The position numbers were made by a program, and so were the translations under genes. This document shows, piece after piece, positions 6,522-10,398 of a DNA stretch of 10,398 nt. The notes under the pieces are model-generated. The model saw only the letters and a program-made list of their open reading frames with translations. It searched no databases and was not told the origin of the DNA. This DNA comes from Treponema sp. UBA4326 (lineage in GTDB: Bacteria > Spirochaetota > Spirochaetia > Treponematales > Treponemataceae), in assembly GCA_002393835.1 (NCBI GenBank), contig DGTW01000342.1, positions 1 to 10,398 on the forward strand, in the 5' to 3' direction. Every line of letters begins with the position of its first letter. Position 1 is the first letter of the stretch.

Positions 6522-6528
6522 TGGAAAA
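6501..6528. repeat. Third heptanucleotide array, four YKGAAAA units
   Basis: Four 7-bp units, CGGAAAA, CGGAAAA, TTGAAAA and TGGAAAA, occupy 6501-6528 between the helicase start and the XRE gene. On the minus strand they read TTTTCCA, TTTTCAA, TTTTCCG, TTTTCCG, closely related to the plus-strand TTTTCAG/CTTTCAA units at 4356-4390. The two arrays flank the helicase gene in opposite orientations. Confidence 0.85.
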
Positions 6529-6541
6529 CTGTGGGGAAAGG

Positions 6542-6560
6542 AAAAAGTGAAAGAGTTTCA
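6542..6560 (-). terminator. Weak candidate terminator after the XRE gene
   Basis: On the minus strand TGAAA-CTC-TTTCA (6560-6548) forms a 5-bp, AT-rich stem with a 3-base loop and is followed by CTTTTT. It lies two bases after the XRE stop codon. The stem is short, so read-through into the helicase gene is possible. Confidence 0.3.
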
Positions 6561-6562
6561 TA

Positions 6563-6904
6563 TTATGTATTTTCCTGCCCTCTGACCATTGTTGTGAGAA
6601 TTTGCAGGACAGCTTTTTTATTCTCTGGATTGAGGCGGGAAATAAGGGTGAGGATGTGTCTGTCCTGCTTTTTTTCTTCGGGAACTGAGTTCTGAATGTC
6701 TTTTTCGCCAAGCAGGCTTTCAACATCAGTATTCAGGACTTTTGCGATTCGGCAGGCATAGTCGGCTGGGGGCATTGAAGCTCTTGAATTAAGATAGTTT
6801 TCCAAAGTTTGGTAGGGAATGTTTGTTTTTGCAGACAGTTCTTTTACCGAAAGTCCTTGAAATTGTAATTCATCTTTTACATTTTCTTTAAATGAAGAAT
6901 TCAT
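6563..6904 (-). CDS. XRE-family HTH transcriptional regulator
   Basis: The 113-residue protein has an N-terminal Cro/CI-type helix-turn-helix at about 8-66: LSVKELSAKTNIPYQTLENY with NSRASMPPADYACRIAKVLN, ending in VESLLGE, as in phage-repressor-like HTH_3 proteins. The C-terminal part (81-113, DRHILTLISRLNPENKKAVL) is a short helical tail typical of small XRE regulators; there is no peptidase domain. Neither possible partner toxin nor phage genes are visible. It is divergent from the Ig-like/BspA lipoprotein operon and shares with it a 147-base region containing repeated operator-like motifs, which suggests autoregulation and control of that operon. The ATG at 6904 has no clear Shine-Dalgarno sequence; a candidate promoter would give a leader of only about 15 bases. 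The helicase gene lies 78 bases downstream on the same strand. Confidence 0.88.
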   Translation of the reverse strand: MNSSFKENVKDELQFQGLSVKELSAKTNIPYQTLENYLNSRASMPPADYACRIAKVLNTDVESLLGEKDIQNSVPEEKKQDRHILTLISRLNPENKKAVLQILTTMVRGQENT

Positions 6905-6925
6905 TTTTTAATGATAATTCAATGG

Positions 6926-6953
6926 GATATATCTGCTTGTTTACAAAACCCAA
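6926..6953 (-). promoter_or_regulatory. Tentative promoter of the XRE gene
   Basis: On the minus strand TTGGGT (6948-6953) and TATATC (6926-6931) are spaced by 16 bases, with transcription expected near 6919. Both boxes are imperfect. The -35 box overlaps the first operator-like motif (6945-6962), and a degenerate motif copy (6915-6926) covers the start point, consistent with autorepression. Confidence 0.3.
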
Positions 6954-6971
6954 TCAGCATTGTAATATAAT
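6940..6971 (+). promoter_or_regulatory. Candidate promoter of the Ig-like/BspA lipoprotein operon
   Basis: A perfect TATAAT lies at 6966-6971. The best -35-like hexamer, TTTACA (6940-6945), is 20 bases upstream, which is longer than ideal, so the promoter may depend on an activator or on a different -35. Transcription would start near 6978 and give a leader of about 74 bases that begins in the inverted repeat at 6975-7022. An operator-like motif fills the spacer. Confidence 0.45.
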
Positions 6972-7022
6972 TTGAAAACCCAATAGAATTAGAGAATACT
7001 GCTTTAATTCTAATTGAGTTTT
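6945..7022. promoter_or_regulatory. Cluster of operator-like motifs in the divergent region
   Basis: Three related ~18-base sequences are present. Copy 1 at 6945-6962 is AAAACCCAATCAGCATTG, copy 2 at 6975-6991 is AAAACCCAATAGAATTA, and copy 3 at 7022-7005 on the minus strand is AAAACTCAATTAGAATTA. The core is CAAT, three or four bases, then ATTR, which is partly palindromic. Copies 1 and 2 start exactly 30 bp apart on the same strand; copies 2 and 3 form an imperfect inverted repeat with a 13-base centre. A fourth, degenerate copy (CCCATTGAATTA on the minus strand) lies at 6915-6926. The placement over both promoters suggests binding sites for the adjacent XRE regulator. Confidence 0.6.
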
Positions 7023-7051
7023 GATGACTATTATTTAAAATCGGGGGAGTT

Positions 7052-7933
7052 ATGAAAAAGTTTCTTTCTGTTTTTGGATTGCTTTTTGCAATAGCCTATT
7101 TGTTTGTTTCATGTTCTGTGGAGAGTGCAGACAACAAGTCGAATGATAGTCCAACGCAGGAAACACCAGAGTCAGTTGAAACAGCGGAAAAAGGCTTAGA
7201 AAGCCTGACTATTGAAAGTGAACCTCAAAAAACAGTTTATTTCATGGGCGATTCTGTTGATTTGACGGGACTTGTAGTCAAGGCAAAATACACTGACGGA
7301 AGCACAAAAACTCTTGCGGCAACAGATTACGATTACAGCCCTAAAAAATTGCATGAAACGGGAAAAAAGACTATTACCATAAATTATCAGCAAAAAAATG
7401 CGACATTTAATGTTGAGGTCTTTCCGCAGCAGTTAGCAGGGCTTGCTTTGGAAACGATTCCTTCAAAAACAAAATATAATCTCGGTGACACGGTTGATAC
7501 GACTGGCACAAAACTTCTGGCAACATATTCTGACGGAACATACAAAACTATTGATACAGGTTTTACCGTCTTTCCCGAAACTCTCGATTCTGTCGGAAAT
7601 CAGCTTGTAACGCTCAGCTACGGTGGTAAAACGGTCACATATATAGTAGAGGTCATAAAAGCCTTGAATTTCTCACTTAATGTGACAATCAAAGATTTTA
7701 CGGATATTGAAGGTCTGCTTACCTATGATGAAACAGCTAAAACTTTTATTGCGAAAGATGATTTCAAATATTATGCATGGTGGATTGACAACAAAAAAAT
7801 CACAAATTCAAACGGTTTCTGCAAAATTACGCAATCCCTTGTGAGCGACAGGCTGAATCATACGATAATGGTCATCGTTACTGACGACAAGGGAAACCGC
7901 TATTCGGCTACAGCTGAATTTTCAATTCAATAG
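7052..7933 (+). CDS. Lipoprotein with two group-3 bacterial Ig-like (Big_3) domains
   Basis: The 293-residue product has a lipoprotein signal peptide ending in LFVSC, so Cys21 is the likely lipid anchor. An Asn/Ser/Thr/Glu-rich linker (22-47) precedes two Big_3-type repeats at about 48-123 and 128-201. Both show the family pattern: a strand before the hydrophobic 'YxxGDsVDxTGxxxxAxYsDGs' block (YFMGDSVDLTGLVVKAKYTD and YNLGDTVDTTGTKLLATYSD) and a terminal 'G.....iny....atf.VeV' strand pair. A third domain at about 204-293 looks beta-rich, like a PKD or Ig fold (TIMVIVTDDKGNRYSATAEF), but I cannot name it. Such domains act as stalks or adhesive modules on the cell surface. The start is set by GGGGGAG at 7043-7049. 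It is the first gene of an operon with the BspA-like gene, whose ribosome-binding site overlaps this stop codon. Confidence 0.88.
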   Translation: MKKFLSVFGLLFAIAYLFVSCSVESADNKSNDSPTQETPESVETAEKGLESLTIESEPQKTVYFMGDSVDLTGLVVKAKYTDGSTKTLAATDYDYSPKKLHETGKKTITINYQQKNATFNVEVFPQQLAGLALETIPSKTKYNLGDTVDTTGTKLLATYSDGTYKTIDTGFTVFPETLDSVGNQLVTLSYGGKTVTYIVEVIKALNFSLNVTIKDFTDIEGLLTYDETAKTFIAKDDFKYYAWWIDNKKITNSNGFCKITQSLVSDRLNHTIMVIVTDDKGNRYSATAEFSIQ

Positions 7934-7949
7934 GAGAAAAATGATATGA
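7932..7949 (+). promoter_or_regulatory. Coupled ribosome-binding site with a two-codon minicistron
   Basis: AGGAG (7932-7936) overlaps the TAG stop of the Ig-like lipoprotein gene. Two ATGs follow. The one at 7941 opens ATG ATA TGA, and its stop (7947-7949) overlaps the ATG at 7946 that opens the long BspA-like frame. The distance from AGGAG is four bases to the first ATG and nine to the second, so initiation could occur at either. Confidence 0.55.
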
Positions 7950-10398
7950 AGAATTTCGTTAAAAAAGCCTTTTTGTCTGTATTTGCTTGTTGTTTATTCT
8001 TTTCATGTTCTGATTCCGACCTTGACGATAACAATCGCACATCAGAAGAAGCTGTTGTTGAAAATATTTCATCTAAAAAAGCATACATTTCAATTTCTTT
8101 GGGAGATTCTCTTTCGGCGGAGAGAACTGTCGAGCCGAATGCACTGGATAAAAATGACTTGATGTATGAACTCTGGGGAAAGCAGGCTTCAGACTCTGTT
8201 TTAAGAAAACTTGCGACCTGGGTTTCCTATGACAAACTGAAGGAAAAGAGGGTGATTGATATCACCGAGGGAGCATGGACTTTCACTCTCAAAGCCTTCA
8301 TGGACAGCAATACGCAGATTCTCACGGATACAATCGAAAAATCTATATCCTACGGAGTAAATACGCTCAGCTTTGACATGAAGGAAGTGCCGGGAACAGG
8401 CGATATCGATGTAACTTTCTGGTTTCCTAAGCTTGAAAACGGTTGCGTAAAGGCAGAAATGAACGGTCTTGGCAATAATGATATTGAAAACACGATTTAT
8501 TCAAAAACTAAAATCGAAATCTCGGAAGAAGAAAAAATAATCGACGGCAACACATATTCGTCTGTAGTTTACAAAAAGACAGGCGTTGCAAGCGGCTATT
8601 ATCTCCTGAAATTTTATATATATGAAAATGAGACTGATGCTAATCCAAAAAGCTATTACTCGACTTTGGTGAAAGTTTCGCATGGAAGCGTCAGCAGCGG
8701 CACGGAAAGACTCGGTGAAGGAAATTATGTCACCATATTCAGGACAGCTTCCGGCATCGCATGGAATTCTGCTTCTTATGCTCAAAAATACAAAATTTAT
8801 AAATACGAGACGGAAGATTATGTAAATCCGCAGGAATTTAACACTTCTCTTTTTCCTTCAGAATTTGAAGAAACCGAGAATGTGGAATATGAACTTAAAA
8901 ACACATCTGTCCGAAAAAATCTTTATGTCGCAGTAAAAGCATGGTCAGAAAAGCGGGAATCTGAGTTCAGCAATGTGATTTGCTTAATTCCTTCCTCATA
9001 TTCAATAAAATACGAACTTGGTGAAGGTGTGGAAGGCGTGGAAAACCCAAATCCTGAAACTTACTCCGTGGTTGATGGATTGATTTTGCAGGACATAAGC
9101 CGTGAAGGTTTTGTTTTTTGCGGCTGGTATGAGAGCAAAGATTTTAGCACAGAAAAAGTTACGGCGATTGCAAAAGGAAGCACGGGAAGCCGTACCTTGT
9201 ACGCAAAGTGGGAAGGAATAAGCTACACTATCATTTTTAATGCGAATGACAGCAATGCAAATGGAAACATGGCAAGCCTTAAAGCTGAGTATGGGAAATC
9301 TATTGAGTTGACACAAAATAACTTCTCTAGAGATGGAAAAACTTTTTTTGGTTGGGCAATAGATAAAGATTCAGAAGTTGCCGACTATACAGACAAACAA
9401 TGTGTAATCAATCTATGTTCTGAAAATGGCGGTACTGTAATTCTTTATGCTGTGTGGATAAATGGAACTAATGGAACTATTGTTTCGTCCAGCGAAATTT
9501 CTAGCACAATAATGTCTCTCACAGAAAGTACAACTTTGATTGTGGCAGGTTCTCTTACAGATTCAGTAATAAGTTCTATAAATACGGCTTTAAAAAAACT
9601 GAAAAAGTCTTATCCTGATGTTTTGGTTGGATTGGATTTATCTAAAACAAGTGGACTAAGTTATTTGTCTAGTGCTTCCGCTACTGATTCTGGAGAATCC
9701 TTTTACGGCTGTTCAAATTTAGCTCAGCTTCTTTTACCGGGCCGCGTGACGAGCATCGGGTCTTATGCGTTCTATGGATGCACTGGACTTACGAGCGTGG
9801 AGATACCGAGCAGTGTGACGAGCATCGGGGAATATGCGTTCGGGGAATGCAGCGGGCTTACGAGCGTGGAGATAGGAAACAGCGTGACGAGCATCGGGAG
9901 CTCTGCGTTCTATAGATGCAGCGGGCTTAAAAAAATGGATTATAAAGGCTCTCTTGAACAGTGGTTGCAGATACAATTCGCCAGTTCCTCTGCTAATCCA
10001 TGTGGATATGGAGCAGATTTGTATCTGAATGGAGAAAAATTAACAGATGCAAAAATACCTGATGGTGTTACGAGCATCGGTGAGTATGCGTTCTATTGCT
10101 GTAGCGGGCTAACGAGCGTGGAGATACCTGACAGCGTGACGAGCATCGGGGCATCTGCGTTCTATGGATGCAGCGGGCTTACGAGCGTGGAGATACCGAG
10201 CAGCGTGACGAGCATCGGGGGATCTGCGTTCAAGGAATGCAGCGGGCTTAAGAGCGTGGAGATACCGAGCAGCGTGACGAGCATCAGTCGCTATGCGTTC
10301 GAAGGATGCAGAAGGCTAACGAGCGTGGAGATAGGAAACAGCGTGACGAGCATCGGTGACTATGCGTTCTATAAATGCAGCGGGCTTACGAGCGTGGA
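7946..10398 (+). CDS. BspA-type leucine-rich-repeat surface lipoprotein with InlB B-repeats, 3' end outside the window
   Basis: The frame is open from the ATG at 7946 to the window edge (817 complete codons, no stop). The signal peptide ends in LFFSC, so Cys21 is the lipid anchor. Residues about 40-265 form a beta-rich region I do not recognise (ERTVEP; GAWTFTLKAF; GTGDIDVTFWFPKLE). About 270-350 resembles a fibronectin-III-like domain (YVTIFRTASGIAWN; LYVAVKAWSE). Two Listeria-Bacteroides (InlB B / Flg_new) repeats follow, 352-422 ending in LYAKW and 427-504 ending in LYAVW, each with the GWY or GWA signature. From about 585 onward there is a BspA/TpLRR (LRR_5) array with 23-residue units VTSIGxYAFxxCSGLTSVEI, interrupted by a 42-residue island with YKGSLEQW. 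Such proteins mediate adhesion to host or bacterial partners in oral and gut spirochaetes and Bacteroidetes. It is co-transcribed with the Ig-like lipoprotein. Confidence 0.92.
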   Translation, partial: MKNFVKKAFLSVFACCLFFSCSDSDLDDNNRTSEEAVVENISSKKAYISISLGDSLSAERTVEPNALDKNDLMYELWGKQASDSVLRKLATWVSYDKLKEKRVIDITEGAWTFTLKAFMDSNTQILTDTIEKSISYGVNTLSFDMKEVPGTGDIDVTFWFPKLENGCVKAEMNGLGNNDIENTIYSKTKIEISEEEKIIDGNTYSSVVYKKTGVASGYYLLKFYIYENETDANPKSYYSTLVKVSHGSVSSGTERLGEGNYVTIFRTASGIAWNSASYAQKYKIYKYETEDYVNPQEFNTSLFPSEFEETENVEYELKNTSVRKNLYVAVKAWSEKRESEFSNVICLIPSSYSIKYELGEGVEGVENPNPETYSVVDGLILQDISREGFVFCGWYESKDFSTEKVTAIAKGSTGSRTLYAKWEGISYTIIFNANDSNANGNMASLKAEYGKSIELTQNNFSRDGKTFFGWAIDKDSEVADYTDKQCVINLCSENGGTVILYAVWINGTNGTIVSSSEISSTIMSLTESTTLIVAGSLTDSVISSINTALKKLKKSYPDVLVGLDLSKTSGLSYLSSASATDSGESFYGCSNLAQLLLPGRVTSIGSYAFYGCTGLTSVEIPSSVTSIGEYAFGECSGLTSVEIGNSVTSIGSSAFYRCSGLKKMDYKGSLEQWLQIQFASSSANPCGYGADLYLNGEKLTDAKIPDGVTSIGEYAFYCCSGLTSVEIPDSVTSIGASAFYGCSGLTSVEIPSSVTSIGGSAFKECSGLKSVEIPSSVTSISRYAFEGCRRLTSVEIGNSVTSIGDYAFYKCSGLTSV
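9746..9952 (+). repeat. LRR-coding DNA repeats, first block of three 69-bp units
   Basis: Units start at 9746, 9815 and 9884, exactly 69 bp apart, each beginning GTGACGAGCATCGGG and most containing ACGAGCGTGGAGATA. The third unit diverges after the CTT at 9926, where the non-LRR island begins. The block is much richer in G+C than the flanking coding DNA. Confidence 0.95.
10067..10398 (+). repeat. LRR-coding DNA repeats, second block of four and a partial 69-bp units
   Basis: Units start at 10067, 10136, 10205, 10274 and 10343; the last is cut after 56 bases by the window edge. The first unit opens with GTTACGAGCATCGGT, the others with GTGACGAGCATC. One full unit (10136-10204) has 42 G or C out of 69 bases. 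The number of further units is unknown. Confidence 0.95.

Noticed and set aside
6563..6904. XRE gene as the antitoxin of a toxin-antitoxin pair
   Set aside because: Neither neighbour is a small toxin-like gene: one side is a helicase and the other a divergent lipoprotein.
7428..7439. AGCAGTTAGCAG inside the Ig-like lipoprotein gene, matching the heptamer array
   Set aside because: Under two units, within a coding frame (PQQLAG) and without further copies; most likely chance.
8501..9316. Two minus-strand open frames (8501-8785 and 9002-9316)
   Set aside because: Both are antisense to the continuous BspA-like coding frame, which has a signal peptide and recognisable domains on the plus strand.
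9734..9976. Minus-strand open frame of 80 codons with repeated Arg/His/Ala-rich blocks
   Set aside because: It is the antisense of the 69-bp LRR-coding units; the repeat pattern is inherited from the plus-strand gene and there is no ribosome-binding site.
9746..10398. Diversity-generating retroelement target, suggested by focused codon variation in the LRR units
   Set aside because: The variable codons do not differ mainly at adenines, no template repeat or reverse transcriptase is visible, and variation is between tandem units within one gene, which duplication and recombination explain.

Overview
The window most likely comes from a Treponema-like spirochaete. The evidence is a set of lipoproteins with short signal peptides ending in F/V-S-C lipoboxes, a BspA-type leucine-rich-repeat surface protein with Listeria-Bacteroides (InlB B) repeats, group-3 Ig-like domains, and a Fis-tailed sigma-54 activator. 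This is judged from protein style, not from a marker gene. The base composition is moderately AT-rich; the LRR-coding array at the right end is a clear GC-rich exception.

Region 1 (1-2359) holds the 3' part of a sigma-54 enhancer-binding protein, a membrane-anchored TPR protein with its own promoter, and a lipoprotein of unknown function. Region 2 (2375-2521) is a complete tRNA unit: a consensus-like promoter, tRNA-Arg(TCT) without an encoded CCA, and a strong intrinsic terminator. Region 3 (2542-4272) is a two-gene unit: a lipoprotein with a CBM6/35-like carbohydrate-binding domain, followed by an exported GH18-family glycosidase. A hairpin lies over the likely ribosome-binding site of the second gene.

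Region 4 (4264-6904) contains two minus-strand genes: a Rep-type superfamily 1 DNA helicase (4394-6484) and, upstream of it, a small XRE-family regulator (6563-6904). Helicase and GH18 gene converge on a 120-base gap made mostly of two different 7-bp tandem repeat arrays; a third 7-bp array lies just upstream of the helicase start. The helicase gene has no Shine-Dalgarno sequence but has a perfect TATAAT 8 bases before its ATG, so it may be leaderless. Its motif V reads HASNRLEF where the family normally has HASKGLEF.

Region 5 (6905-10398) is the accessory part. The 147-base divergent region between the XRE gene and a lipoprotein operon carries three or four copies of an approximately 18-bp motif (AAAACYCAAT...ATTR), some in inverted orientation and placed over the predicted promoters. 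The operon encodes an Ig-like (Big_3) lipoprotein and a large BspA-type lipoprotein that runs off the right edge. The simplest reading is a surface-adhesin cassette controlled by its own XRE regulator. The LRR array is built of 69-bp units that are nearly identical at the DNA level, with changes concentrated in about four codons per unit.

No CRISPR array, transposase, phage gene, rRNA or replication origin is visible. No stretch longer than about 300 bases lacks a gene.
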